64,000 bases of DNA from JAGLON01 sp041394985 (GCA_041394985.1 JAWLBI010000001.1:2852001-2916000); one strand, 5' to 3'. Numbered from the stretch's first letter, positions 1 to 9,332 are shown. The notes: generated from the letters alone by a model not told the origin. Program-made: numbers and translations.

Positions 1-1878
1 GTTTTATTTTATAATTACTTCCTGTACGGATCTACGACATTTCTCGATTTTGCATGCAGTCAGTCCCGATCGGATGCCAATGCCGACGGACAGTATCTTG
101 ACATCGAGGACGCCATCTACCTGTATCGGGTTGTCGCCGGCGATGCTCAGCCGTATGACACGAATTTTATTCACAATCATGTCGGTGTGACCTTCACCCA
201 GTATGTCGATGCACAATCGGTCGTCTTTAATTATACCGGAGAGCTGGCGGCCATTTACCTCGCATTCAACGGTGAAATCACTCCGACAATAAATATCAAC
301 GAACCGAATATCATCACAACATACAGTATCGATAGCGGCGTAACGAGAGTCCTCGTTTATCCCGACGTTACCGCTGAAACTCCCGGCTTCTACGCGGATA
401 CATTGATATTAACGTATTCCGGGGAGGGTATACTGTATGAGGCCGGCGCCGCCGATTATGAGGATCATGTGTTCGATGCCCAGATTGCTCATATCGGCGG
501 CGTTTCCGGAACGCCGTTCGCATTCAGGATTGGCTACTTCCCCGATGTGGAATCGGGCCAGAGCCTGTCCATTCCGGTAACGAAGATGGTCGGCTCCGAA
601 GACATGTACGGCCTTGACTTCCTCTTCGGCTATGATGAGGCATTGTTCGGCCTGAGCGGTGTCACGGCGGGACTCGTATTCGATAATCCCGGCTCATACG
701 AGTGGGAATACTTCACCTATCGCTATGATGCGTCGGACTGCGGCGATACAATTTGTCCGCCTAATGTCCTGCGAGTCGTAGCCGTAGCGGATTTAAATGA
801 TGGGCCGCACCATCCCCTTTCGACATCAATTTCCGATGGCACGGTTCTTTTCACCATTGACGGATTCGTCACGTCCGATACGATCGTGGGCGACGTCCAC
901 GCCGATATGCGATTCCTCTGGATCGACTGCGGCGACAATGCCGTGGCATTCGGGGATTATGGAGAAGATCTCGCCCTATCCCGGTATGTGTTCACCTATA
1001 ACGGCTATGATATTACCAGCCCGTATATGACACTACCGACCAGATACGGCGCGCCGGAATCTTGTCTTTCCGGTTCGGCAACGCCCCCCGTCCGATTCGC
1101 CGACTTCGTTAATGGCGGATTCGAGATTAATGGCGGCGGTGGCGACACGACAGGTGTCGAGCTGGTTCTGACTGTCGGCAATGCCGATGCCTATCTTGGC
1201 GATACCGCCATTTACCTCGATGTGTATCTGAGCAATCCGCAGGATTCGGTGGCGGCCTTCTCCCTCGTCCTGCAATTGGATAATCCGGAACTCGTCAAAT
1301 TCGGCATCAGCCCGAATGACACGCTGGCCTTCTCGACGGTCGGAACGTTGACGGAAAACTGGCAGCTTATGTCGCAATCGTCATTTTCCGGGACGTATAC
1401 GGACCTGAAGATTGTCGGATTCGCAAACGCCAGCTATCCGTATGACCATTCGATCCCGCCGCAGGAGGACGGATTACTGTTGCGACTGATGCTGCATGCT
1501 ATTGCCGATACGATGATGGCGGATACAGTGACGACTATTCTTATCAATGAGTCACCGGAATTCACGGCCTTTTCCGACCAACTTGGCTATCTCATCGGCC
1601 TCGATGGCACGACATATAATGCGAATACAGTGTTCTTCACCAATGGTCATATCTTCATGCAAGAAGATTACCTGGCCGGCGACTGTAATGCCGATGGCTA
1701 TTTTAACATCGGCGATGCCGTCAGCCTGATCGATTACATCTTTAAGGGAGGGAATGCCCCACAGCCGATCTGTACGGGCGACGTGAACTGCGACGGATAC
1801 TGCAATGTTGCGGATCCGGTATATATAGTCAACTATATATTCAGGCAGGGATCGGCGCCATGTACTGGTTGTCGGTAA
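1..1878 (+). CDS. Secreted cohesin-like/dockerin protein, C-terminal part (5' end outside window)
   Basis: The reading frame is open from base 1 and ends with TAA at 1876-1878, so the N terminus lies outside the window. The first codons encode an EF-hand-like stretch (DANADGQYLDIEDAIYLYR). It is followed by a beta-rich module with SIPVTK, WEYFTYR and IDCGDNAVAFG, then a cohesin-like module (AYLGDTAIYLDVYLSNPQ), and a C-terminal dockerin with two DxNxDG calcium loops (GDCNADGYFNIGDAVSLIDY and GDVNCDGYCNVADPVYIVNY). It is a paralogue, module by module, of the next gene. Such proteins are exported and probably act at the cell surface; the role is unknown. The combination of cohesin-like and dockerin modules suggests self-assembly, which is inference. 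The apparent ATG/GTG starts inside the window (for example 187) are not the real start. Confidence 0.9.
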   Translation, partial: VLFYNYFLYGSTTFLDFACSQSRSDANADGQYLDIEDAIYLYRVVAGDAQPYDTNFIHNHVGVTFTQYVDAQSVVFNYTGELAAIYLAFNGEITPTININEPNIITTYSIDSGVTRVLVYPDVTAETPGFYADTLILTYSGEGILYEAGAADYEDHVFDAQIAHIGGVSGTPFAFRIGYFPDVESGQSLSIPVTKMVGSEDMYGLDFLFGYDEALFGLSGVTAGLVFDNPGSYEWEYFTYRYDASDCGDTICPPNVLRVVAVADLNDGPHHPLSTSISDGTVLFTIDGFVTSDTIVGDVHADMRFLWIDCGDNAVAFGDYGEDLALSRYVFTYNGYDITSPYMTLPTRYGAPESCLSGSATPPVRFADFVNGGFEINGGGGDTTGVELVLTVGNADAYLGDTAIYLDVYLSNPQDSVAAFSLVLQLDNPELVKFGISPNDTLAFSTVGTLTENWQLMSQSSFSGTYTDLKIVGFANASYPYDHSIPPQEDGLLLRLMLHAIADTMMADTVTTILINESPEFTAFSDQLGYLIGLDGTTYNANTVFFTNGHIFMQEDYLAGDCNADGYFNIGDAVSLIDYIFKGGNAPQPICTGDVNCDGYCNVADPVYIVNYIFRQGSAPCTGCR

Positions 1879-2282
1879 CCCCACTCGGGTAGTAGGCAGC
1901 GCAATCAGGGTCGGAAGCACGGTTCCGGCCCTGTAATTATTTGGCGCCACGCCCGGAGCGGTTCCCGAATTATTTTTATGAATTACATGATAACGGAATT
2001 AATTGACTTTTTAGCATCAGGAATTATCTTATAGCAGATCAGCGCTCACGTGATGTAATCAGAGATAAGAATTGCAGCGGGCCATAGTGCCTTTCGGGGG
2101 AATCGTGCGTGGGTGCATCGGCATGAACAATCGGTCATTTGATTTTACGAGCCTCTTACTCGCTCCGATTTAGTCGTTTAGCAATATCGGCGGCCTCACG
2201 CAGTATGTTATAAACTTGAGGGTCAATATGTAAAAAGATAAGGCGCATGTTAAAACCGCCAACTCTTTTAAGGAGGGGATCC
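1879..2282. other. Intergenic stretch between the two tandem paralogues
   Basis: About 400 bases without a convincing gene. It starts with a small G/C-rich inverted repeat (GGGTCGGAAGCACGGTTCCGGCCC, 1909-1932 approximately, imperfect) that may act as a weak terminator for the preceding gene. On the minus strand an ATG at 2247 opens a 30-codon frame (ends 2156) with protein-like composition (DPQVYNILREAADIAKRL), but no good ribosome binding site. The right end carries AAGGAGG for the next gene. Confidence 0.4.
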
Positions 2283-4934
2283 ATGTCCTCACACAGGAAA
2301 ATTTCGGGGCTTTTTCTTTTTGCTTTTCTTGCGATATTCGGTTTCTCATCTTTCTTGTTCGCGGGAACGGATGAATTCGAACCGTCGCCATTCGGATTTC
2401 GTATTATGGAAGCAACTTCCCATATGGGCGCCAGTGTGCAAGTGCCAATAATTAAAGAATATGGCCTCGACCCAATCCAACAGTTCCGATTTTGCGTTAG
2501 ATTCGAAACGGCATATTGGGTATTGGACAATGTCATTGCCGGGCCGATGTTTGACATTCCGGGTTCGCTGCAATGGGAGTATCTCGATAATAGCGTCGAT
2601 GGAGACTTGATTTTCATTCATGGCATAGCTGATACCGGGACTTTTATCCATGCGCCGGTTACTTATACAATTCCGGATGGGGACACGTTGTGTCTTCTTG
2701 AATTCTCCCCCATTATACCTGAGATGTACCTTTCGACATCAATTGATTTCTTCTGGAAAACATGTGAAGATAATACCATCATGCTCGGAATGACCGGCTC
2801 ATATGGGGGTACGGGAATATCCAACCATGTTTTCAAATATGATACATACTACCTCACGGATATCTCACTCCTTGATTATGAGCTCCCCGGTGAGCATGGC
2901 GCTCCCGATGTCTGTTTCTCCGATTCGGATATTACCCGGATCTGCGATTTCTATAATGGATACTTAAGAAATTACCCTGGCCATCATTTTTCTGACAGAG
3001 GCGATATCAATTTAAACGGGCTTTCCTACGAAATCGCAGACTGGGTCATGTTGACGAATTATTTCCTCTGGGGGGACTCAGCATTTATTCATCATGTAGA
3101 GCAGAGCCGCGAGAATTCAGATGTGAATGCCGATGGCATTCTCGCCGGAATTGAAGATGATTTATATCTGGTCCGTGTAATCATGGGAGAAGTACTCCCA
3201 TATTCTGAAGTTTTTCCGCACGAGCAAAAAACTATTACATTTACTCATGACTTTGACACTAAAACCGTGTCATACGATTGTGACGGAGAACTCGGAGCCA
3301 TCCTATTAAAATTCGATGGAATTATTCAACCGACTTTGGAAATTCCGGGAGATGATTTCCTTTTAATTTATGACACAATCAATGGAAATACGAATATCAT
3401 CATTCTCCCGAATTGGTGGGATTATCATCATGGCTATGATCCCGATGCTCGGATAAATATAGATGGCCCATTTCTTTCATACTCCGGCGAAGGGACTCTC
3501 TTATACGCCGATGCGGCAGATTATGAAGATCATACATTTATGCCGTCTATTGCATACATTAACAGCACCCCCTCACCTCCTTTTGGGTTTGCAATCGGAA
3601 CACTTTCCGGAGTCGGGCGCGGTGACCATGTATCGATTCCCGTTTACAAAACGTCGGGCACGGCAAAGATCGAAGGATTCGATATCAAAATCGGCGTCGC
3701 CTCTGATCAGTTTGAAATAACGGATTTAACACCCGGTACGCTATTCGATTCACTCGGCGAGTATCAATGGGAATACTGTAACTATCAGATCGACCAGTTG
3801 GAATGCAGTGATCCGATTTGTCCAATGAATACCATCCGTGTCACTGCCATATCGGATATGAATGACGGAGATCATCACCCATTATTACAGTCTGTCATTA
3901 ACGGCACTGTACTTTTTACGATCGAGGCCACAGCATTAGGCACCGGAGTACCGGGAGATAGAGACATACCGGTATCATTTCTCTGGACCGACTGTACCGA
4001 TAATGCCGTGGCATTCGGTGAAACCGGTGACAGCCTCGCTCTTTCCGAATTCGTTTATGATGTAGAAGGCACTGATATTACCGACCCATCATATGGAGTA
4101 CCCGGTATCTATGGAGCGCCGGAGAGCTGTCTGCCGACTGCTCCTTCGACTACCGTCCGTTTCGCCGATTTTCAAAATGGTAACGTACACGTTTTCGAAA
4201 GACCGCAAACCGAGATCTACGTCAGAATTGACACTATCAGCGCTTATCTGGCAGATACGGCCATTAACCTCGATGTCTATCTGGATAATCCGCAGGATAC
4301 GATTGTTGGATTTTCATTACTCTTTCGGACCGAACCCAGTAAACCAATATATTTGGGAATAAGCCCGGATGATACCACAGCCACATTATCGTATGGCACA
4401 TTGACGGAGGATTGGGAATTCATTTCGCAGGTTTCTCCGACCGGCAATTACAGCGATGTCAGAATCGTCGGATTGGCCAATAGCATGCCCCCATTTTCCA
4501 ATGCCATTATGCCGCAGGAGAACGGATTACTTATACACCTGAAGCTGCATATACCGGTCGAAACGTTTAACCCGTTTGATAATTGGATCAAAGTAAACCT
4601 TGCTTATACACCGGAAGAAACCGAGTTTGCCGACATCAACGGCGGTATTATCGGCCTGGACGGGCAGCAATTCGATACCAGCACCGTATTCATCGAAAAT
4701 GGATTGATCAAGATTGAGTATCGCGTGTGCGGAGATGCCAATATAAACGATGTTTTGGATATCGGTGACGCGATATACCTGATAAATTATATTTTCCGAA
4801 GTGGCCCCGCTCCTCTGACGCCGTTCCTGGGTGATGTAGATTGTGACGACAGAACGAATATTGTCGATGTCGTCGAACTTATCAATATCATTTTCAGGAA
4901 TAAAATACACGGCAGTTGTTGGCCATGTTATTAG
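2283..4934 (+). CDS. Secreted multi-module protein with cohesin-like domains and terminal dockerin
   Basis: 883 residues from the ATG at 2283, chosen because AAGGAGG lies 7 bases upstream and the protein then starts with a classical signal peptide (basic MSSHRK, hydrophobic core to about residue 28, FAG cleavage region). Modules in order: a beta-rich domain (about 35-220), an EF-hand/dockerin-like pair (about 240-320, with DINLNG and DVNADG), a short beta unit, a second copy of the beta-rich domain (about 420-640, ends YGAPESCL), a cohesin-like domain (about 655-810, AYLADTAINLDVYLDNPQ), and a C-terminal dockerin (GDANINDVLDIGDAIYLINY, GDVDCDDRTNIVDVVELINI). It matches the preceding gene over that gene's whole visible length, so the pair is a tandem duplication. 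The likely location is extracellular or cell surface. The function is not known. Confidence 0.9.
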   Translation: MSSHRKISGLFLFAFLAIFGFSSFLFAGTDEFEPSPFGFRIMEATSHMGASVQVPIIKEYGLDPIQQFRFCVRFETAYWVLDNVIAGPMFDIPGSLQWEYLDNSVDGDLIFIHGIADTGTFIHAPVTYTIPDGDTLCLLEFSPIIPEMYLSTSIDFFWKTCEDNTIMLGMTGSYGGTGISNHVFKYDTYYLTDISLLDYELPGEHGAPDVCFSDSDITRICDFYNGYLRNYPGHHFSDRGDINLNGLSYEIADWVMLTNYFLWGDSAFIHHVEQSRENSDVNADGILAGIEDDLYLVRVIMGEVLPYSEVFPHEQKTITFTHDFDTKTVSYDCDGELGAILLKFDGIIQPTLEIPGDDFLLIYDTINGNTNIIILPNWWDYHHGYDPDARINIDGPFLSYSGEGTLLYADAADYEDHTFMPSIAYINSTPSPPFGFAIGTLSGVGRGDHVSIPVYKTSGTAKIEGFDIKIGVASDQFEITDLTPGTLFDSLGEYQWEYCNYQIDQLECSDPICPMNTIRVTAISDMNDGDHHPLLQSVINGTVLFTIEATALGTGVPGDRDIPVSFLWTDCTDNAVAFGETGDSLALSEFVYDVEGTDITDPSYGVPGIYGAPESCLPTAPSTTVRFADFQNGNVHVFERPQTEIYVRIDTISAYLADTAINLDVYLDNPQDTIVGFSLLFRTEPSKPIYLGISPDDTTATLSYGTLTEDWEFISQVSPTGNYSDVRIVGLANSMPPFSNAIMPQENGLLIHLKLHIPVETFNPFDNWIKVNLAYTPEETEFADINGGIIGLDGQQFDTSTVFIENGLIKIEYRVCGDANINDVLDIGDAIYLINYIFRSGPAPLTPFLGDVDCDDRTNIVDVVELINIIFRNKIHGSCWPCY

Positions 4935-4951
4935 TGAACTGATTGAATATT

Positions 4952-4984
4952 AAAAAGGCCGAATGAATATTCGGCCTTTTTTTT
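4952..4984 (+). terminator. Rho-independent terminator after the dockerin protein
   Basis: A-rich stem AAAAAGGCCGAA, short loop, TTCGGCCTTTTT, followed by further T residues. The stem is symmetrical, so it may also stop minus-strand transcription coming out of tRNA-Leu. Confidence 0.85.
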
Positions 4985-5008
4985 GACTTTTTTATCTTCG
5001 AATAAAAA

Positions 5009-5094
5009 TGCCGGAGGCCGGACTCGAACCGGCACGGGCCAGAAGGCCCAAGGGATTTTAAGTCCCTGGTGTCTACCAATTCCACCACTCCGGC
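5009..5094 (-). tRNA. tRNA-Leu (anticodon UAA)
   Basis: The reverse complement gives acceptor GCCGGAG paired with CTCCGGC, a D arm with TGGTAGACAC, anticodon loop CTTAAAA (anticodon TAA), a long variable arm typical of class II tRNAs (TGGGCCTTCTGGCCCG), and a T arm GGTTCGAGTCC. The discriminator is A, as expected for leucine. CCA is not encoded. Confidence 0.97.
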
Positions 5095-5295
5095 GAAGCG
5101 AAGTGGCGACAATCTACAAGATTCTTTCCCCCGATGCAAGAATCTTTTTCTATTGCAAATCTCATACAAACAGCAATAAATCGCCTTGAGTGTGAAACAT
5201 TTCAACTTGACAATCGTCTAAATCAGCGTACCTTTGATATGATAACTGAATTATAACCTCTTTCAGAAAGGATTTGATGAAAGTATTTGTGGCCA

Positions 5296-5453
5296 GAGTC
5301 GACGGAGCTCGTCGGTAGTCACGTCCTTTCTCAAATCTTGAGATTGTACATATATTAGACGACTCGCTTCGAGGATTTCCTCGATAGCGGTGTTTTCTGT
5401 ATTGCAGGACGTGATAGACACGTCCGCGGTATATTCCGAATCTTAAACCGCGG
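5296..5453 (+). ncRNA. Candidate structured RNA / rsgA leader with competing stems
   Basis: The roughly 500-base gap before rsgA contains a chain of perfect small stems: CGACG/CGTCG (5300-5314), TCTCAA/TTGAGA (5329-5343), CGAGG/CCTCG with an outer CGC/GCG (5365-5389), GGACGTG/CACGTCC (5407-5425) and CCGCGGT/ACCGCGG (5424-5453). The heptamer CACGTCC also occurs at 5320-5326, so GGACGTG at 5407 can pair with either copy. Pairing with the upstream one would close a three-way junction around the second and third hairpins. I do not recognise a known riboswitch family. Some 6-7 base pairings are expected by chance in 200 bases, so this is a candidate only. Confidence 0.3.
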
Positions 5454-5505
5454 CATCCGGCGCGGTATTTTTATTGCGAACAATTCAATCGTCAACAAAG
5501 GAGGT

Positions 5506-5550
5506 ATGATGTCTGAATCTGTATACACGACCGGGAGTCCTGCGAGCTAA
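5506..5550 (+). CDS. Possible leader peptide upstream of rsgA
   Basis: A very short frame, Met-Met-Ser-Glu-Ser-Val-Tyr then Thr-Thr-Gly-Ser-Pro-Ala-Ser, stop at 5548-5550. What makes it worth listing is a textbook Shine-Dalgarno sequence AAAGGAGGT immediately upstream (5498-5505), although the spacing to ATG 5506 is nearly zero and to ATG 5509 only 3-4 bases. It lies after the hairpin-rich stretch and 45 bases before rsgA. It could be a leader peptide or simply a chance site. Confidence 0.2.
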   Translation: MMSESVYTTGSPAS

Positions 5551-5594
5551 ATGCTCCGAATCAATAGACTGAAACTTTAAGAAGGATATCAACC

Positions 5595-6701
5595 ATGCAA
5601 TTATCATCCCTGGGATGGAATGATTACTTCGCGGCGCAGTTCGCGGAGTTTGACAATACAAACTATTTCCCCGGACGCATTTCGCGGGAAAACAGAAACA
5701 ATTATGGCGTCCTGACCGAAAACGGCGAGTCGCTCGGCGAATTATCCGGGCGCTTCATGCATACCGCCGCGGAACGAGGCATGTATCCGGCTGTCGGTGA
5801 CTGGGTCGTCCTGCAGGCACAAGAGGGGCGCAATCGAACCGTTATCCACGCTGTCCTCCCCCGCCTGTCGCAATTCAGCAGAAAAGCGGTTCGTTCCGGC
5901 GGAAATCCCGATGCCAAGGGGCGCACCGAGGAACAGGTCCTCGCTGCGAATATCGATACCGTATTTCTCATCAGCGGCCTCGATATGGATTTCAATCTGC
6001 GGCGTATCGAGCGGTATACGACAATCGCCTGGGACAGCGGGGCCTCCCCCGTTATCATCCTCAACAAGGCTGACCTCTGCGCAGACATCGATGAGAAAAT
6101 CGCGGCAGTCGAGGAAATCGCTATCGGCGTCCCGATATTCGCCATCAGCGCGGCAACCGGCTCAGGTCTCGAGCAGGTGAGCACGTATCTCTCCGATGGC
6201 CAAACCATCGCCTTTCTGGGCTCGTCCGGTGTCGGAAAATCAACGCTGATTAATGCTCTGGCCGGTACCGAGCGCATGAAGACGACCGATGTCCGCGACT
6301 ACGACAACCGCGGTCGCCATACGACGACACATCGCGAATTGATCGTCCTGGATACCGGCGGCGTCGTCATCGACACCCCCGGCCTCCGCGTCCTCAAGGC
6401 CTGGGATAATGAAGAGGGTCTCGAGCGGACATTCTCCGACATCGAGGAAATCGCCTCACAGTGCCGCTTTGCGGATTGTAAACACGAATCGGAACCGGGT
6501 TGCGCCATTCGGGGGGCGCTCGATTCCGGCGCAATCGACCCGAAGCGCTACCAGAGCTATCTCAAGCTCCAGAAGGAGCTGGCGCATCTCGCCCGGCGCA
6601 AAGACGTCAAGCGCATTCGCCAGGAGTCGCGAGAGTGGGATAAGAAGGTGCGGCGGCACCACGAGGCGATGAAACAGCTGCGGAAACGAGGACTGGCGTA
6701 A
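5595..6701 (+). CDS. rsgA: Ribosome small subunit-dependent GTPase A (RsgA/YjeQ)
   Basis: A GTPase that checks late maturation of the 30S subunit and releases assembly factor RbfA. 368 residues, usual length. The G motifs are in the circularly permuted order that defines the family: G4 NKAD (157-160), G5 SAATGSG (185-191), G1 GSSGVGKST (209-217), G3 DTPG (260-263). The C-terminal zinc site is C290, C295, H297, C303 (CRFADCKH...GC), then a helical tail rich in Lys/Arg. The N-terminal OB-fold region ends near VGDWVVL (67-73). AAGAAGGA precedes the ATG. The gene appears monocistronic, preceded by the hairpin-rich leader. Confidence 0.96.
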   Translation: MQLSSLGWNDYFAAQFAEFDNTNYFPGRISRENRNNYGVLTENGESLGELSGRFMHTAAERGMYPAVGDWVVLQAQEGRNRTVIHAVLPRLSQFSRKAVRSGGNPDAKGRTEEQVLAANIDTVFLISGLDMDFNLRRIERYTTIAWDSGASPVIILNKADLCADIDEKIAAVEEIAIGVPIFAISAATGSGLEQVSTYLSDGQTIAFLGSSGVGKSTLINALAGTERMKTTDVRDYDNRGRHTTTHRELIVLDTGGVVIDTPGLRVLKAWDNEEGLERTFSDIEEIASQCRFADCKHESEPGCAIRGALDSGAIDPKRYQSYLKLQKELAHLARRKDVKRIRQESREWDKKVRRHHEAMKQLRKRGLA

Positions 6702-6711
6702 CAATTAGTCG

Positions 6712-6748
6712 ATTCAGCCGTTATAGCTAATTACTATGGCGGCTGAAT
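6712..6748 (+). other. 15-bp hairpin between rsgA and the phosphotransferase gene
   Basis: ATTCAGCCGTTATAG pairs with CTATGGCGGCTGAAT (two G-T pairs) around a 7-base loop. No T-run follows, so it is either a non-canonical terminator or a transcript-stabilising hairpin 11 bases after the rsgA stop. Confidence 0.5.
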
Positions 6749-6767
6749 ATACATCGGAGATTTCAAT

Positions 6768-7772
6768 ATGAGAAAAGAAGGTGAACGGCTTTTTCAACAA
6801 AACGAATCACGACTTCTGTCGAATGCTGCGAGCCTGTTTGGTTTTGAGAACAACAGCCTGAAAAAACTCGGTTCTTTTGAAAGCATGGTCTACGAGTTTA
6901 CTCGTAACAATGCACAATATATCCTGAAGCTCACCCATGACTCTCATAGGTCGCTGAATCAAATTCGAGGTGAGCTCGAGTGGACGAATTATCTCGGAGA
7001 CAACGGCGTGCGCGTCCCGAGGGCGATCCCATCTATTACCGGGAGTTTCGTTGAACCCCTCAATGGCGGTAGTTCTGAGTTTTTTACCTATGCCTACGAA
7101 AAATCGCCGGGACATCACTTGACCGAAGAGGATTGGAATGACAATCTCTATTTCAAGTGGGGTGAAATCACGGGGCGCATGCACGCATTGACCAAGAAAT
7201 ATCGCCCTTCAGAAAATGCCATCAGGCGACCGAGCTGGTTCGATGACGGCTATTTCAAATGGGTTGACTCCCCGGAAGCCGAATCGTTCGAGCCCGATTT
7301 CCTGGCCGCGTGTCGCAGGAATATCGAGGCCTATCGGGGACTCCCCACTGATCCGGGCGCCTATGGTCTGATTCATTCCGACCTGCATCTCGGGAATTTA
7401 TTCGTGCACGAGGGCGAAATCATCGCTTTCGATTTCGATGATTGCCGCTATGACTGGTTCTCGCATGATCTGGCTATACCGCTCGTGTATTCTCTGCAGG
7501 ATACGAAATTCGGCGTCAAAGATATCGATTTTATTACCCGTTTCTTCCGGAAATTCATGGAAGGATACTATAAGGAAAACGACATCGATTCCTTTTGGCT
7601 GTCAAAAATTCCGATATTTCTAAAGACCCGAGAGATCGATCTGTATTTCATTATAAAAAATGAGGAAATCGAGGATTCGAATGACTGGTGTCGCCGCTTT
7701 ATGAAAAACCGCAAGGAGAAAATCGCGAACGACGAACCGGTCATTGATTTGGATTTCGCGAGTCTGGTCTGA
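6768..7772 (+). CDS. APH/RdoA-like phosphotransferase (aminoglycoside/homoserine kinase fold)
   Basis: 334 residues, similar in size to SrkA/RdoA-type stress kinases. The N lobe carries YILKLTHD with the likely ATP-binding Lys (about residue 57). The C lobe has the catalytic loop HSDLHLGNLF (about 203-212, Asp and Asn as base and metal ligand) followed by IAFDFDDC, the DFD-type magnesium site. These place it in the choline/aminoglycoside kinase superfamily. The substrate cannot be read from sequence: a small molecule or a protein Ser/Thr are both possible. The start has a modest ribosome site (CGGAGATTTCAAT). It converges on the MATE gene with no spacer between the two stops. Confidence 0.8.
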   Translation: MRKEGERLFQQNESRLLSNAASLFGFENNSLKKLGSFESMVYEFTRNNAQYILKLTHDSHRSLNQIRGELEWTNYLGDNGVRVPRAIPSITGSFVEPLNGGSSEFFTYAYEKSPGHHLTEEDWNDNLYFKWGEITGRMHALTKKYRPSENAIRRPSWFDDGYFKWVDSPEAESFEPDFLAACRRNIEAYRGLPTDPGAYGLIHSDLHLGNLFVHEGEIIAFDFDDCRYDWFSHDLAIPLVYSLQDTKFGVKDIDFITRFFRKFMEGYYKENDIDSFWLSKIPIFLKTREIDLYFIIKNEEIEDSNDWCRRFMKNRKEKIANDEPVIDLDFASLV

Positions 7773-9176
7773 TTACACTTTGACCTTGAGCCAACCGCCG
7801 CGCCGGAAATAGAAGTAGTAAGCAATCGCGTTAACGATCATGGCCAGCGTAATTGCCCACCATACGGCAGTCTGGTCGAGATGTAAGATCTGCGTGCATA
7901 CATAGACCGCCGGGATTTCCAGAATCCATGCATGAAATATATTGAAAAACATGGCGGGTCGGTTTTCACCGACCCCCGTGTATATATTTTCGATCATCAG
8001 CCATAAACCGAGGAACGGTGACGCCACGGCCAAAACCCGCAACAAGGTCACGCCTAACGAAACGATCTCCGGATTATCCGGGAAGAATAGTCTCATAATA
8101 AATTCGGCGAAAATCGCCGTCGCCAGACCGATTCCGCTCATGATACTGATGGCGATGAGAATCGCCTTCTGGGCTGTTTCTTTGGCTCGTTCATACTTCT
8201 GCGCCCCGACAATATGCCCAATCAATGCCGACAGCCCTAGTCCTATCCCGACGAGAAGCGCGATCCCGATTTGACCAACCTGTTGGCCGATACCATACGC
8301 CGCAACGACGCTCGTTCCGAACATCGCAATCATCGGCATCACGACCATGCGAGCCGCGCTGAATGAAATCTGCCCCACGGCCGAAGGCGCGCCGATTTTC
8401 AGAATCTGCCACATCGTGGTCCAGCGAATATTATTCGCGCTCAGAACGTGCAGTCGTACATTAGTGATACCAGTTGAGAGAAACACCAGACCGATAATAA
8501 AGGCGACAGCATACGAAATAACTGATGCCCAGGCCGCGCCAGCAACACCCATTTCGGGGAATATCCACCAGCCGAAAATCATAAAGGGGTCCAGCGCCAT
8601 ATTGAAGGCCGACAGCCCGATCATCAATCCCATGGCAAGATTGGGATTGGCGATGCCTCGCAGCGCGGTAAACACAGAATAGGTCGCGAAATTAAAACCG
8701 AGTCCGATGAAAATGATGCGGGCATACAAAACACCCGTTTCCAGAACCGCCGCATCGGCATCCGCTCCCTGCCAGGCGATGAGCTTGGGCACGGCAAAAT
8801 ATCCGATAATACTGAACACAATAGCGGCGAGCCATTTAAGCAGAATTGTCTCCTTAATGGCCATTTCGGTTTTGAGGTATTCCTTCTCTCCATACCGGCG
8901 CGCGATAATCGCCACCGATCCGACGCCGACAATGTGATTCGCCGAATGCACGACCCACAGCATAGGACCGAGAATGGTCAAAGCAGCCACCGGCTCCGGC
9001 CCCAGCTTGGCCAGCCAATAGGTATCGATCAGGCTGTAAATATTTCCGATTCCGAAACCGATCATAGAGGGCAATCCCATTTTCCAGATTGCGCCAATTA
9101 TCGATCCCTGAGTTGTGTCGGTGGGGACTTTCTGTCGGCGAGGCAGTGATTGTTTCTTATCGGTCGCGTCTTGCAT
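7773..9176 (-). CDS. MATE family efflux transporter
   Basis: 467 residues with about 12 hydrophobic segments arranged as two six-helix halves, characteristic of the multidrug and toxic compound extrusion family, which exports cationic drugs or metabolites in exchange for Na+ or H+. Family-like segments include GLPSMIGFGIGNIYSLIDTYW near the N terminus (about 33-53, split here: GLPSMIGF, DTYWLAKLG) and the repeat-half equivalent GAPSAVGQISFSAARMV (about 258-274). A charged N-terminal tail of about 25 residues precedes the first helix. It is transcribed alone, convergent with the kinase-like gene. Substrate unknown. Confidence 0.92.
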   Translation of the reverse strand: MQDATDKKQSLPRRQKVPTDTTQGSIIGAIWKMGLPSMIGFGIGNIYSLIDTYWLAKLGPEPVAALTILGPMLWVVHSANHIVGVGSVAIIARRYGEKEYLKTEMAIKETILLKWLAAIVFSIIGYFAVPKLIAWQGADADAAVLETGVLYARIIFIGLGFNFATYSVFTALRGIANPNLAMGLMIGLSAFNMALDPFMIFGWWIFPEMGVAGAAWASVISYAVAFIIGLVFLSTGITNVRLHVLSANNIRWTTMWQILKIGAPSAVGQISFSAARMVVMPMIAMFGTSVVAAYGIGQQVGQIGIALLVGIGLGLSALIGHIVGAQKYERAKETAQKAILIAISIMSGIGLATAIFAEFIMRLFFPDNPEIVSLGVTLLRVLAVASPFLGLWLMIENIYTGVGENRPAMFFNIFHAWILEIPAVYVCTQILHLDQTAVWWAITLAMIVNAIAYYFYFRRGGWLKVKV

Positions 9177-9300
9177 CTGTGCACCTTCAAATATGGATAT
9201 GAAAAATACCGCTTTCTGCGGCGATAAACAATCACATTGTTTATGAATCTACTACACGAAAATATTACACAAAGGTTGCCTTTATAATATGACCGGATAC

Positions 9301-9332
9301 AAAAAAGCCCCGATGGTGAATCGAGGCTTCTT
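9301..9332 (-). terminator. Terminator of the tRNA-Thr/tRNA-Tyr unit
   Basis: On the minus strand AAGCCTCGAT, loop TCACC, ATCGGGGCTT then a run of T. It lies 15 bases beyond tRNA-Tyr and fits the end of that transcript. Confidence 0.8.

Noticed and set aside
2156..2617. 153-codon minus-strand frame opposite the start of the second dockerin protein
   Set aside because: Mostly antisense to the signal peptide and first module of a clear gene; only its last 30 codons lie outside and cannot be supported as a gene.
5205..5245. A sigma-70 promoter TTGACA ... TATGAT before the rsgA leader
   Set aside because: The spacing between the two boxes is about 25 bases, too long for a normal promoter.
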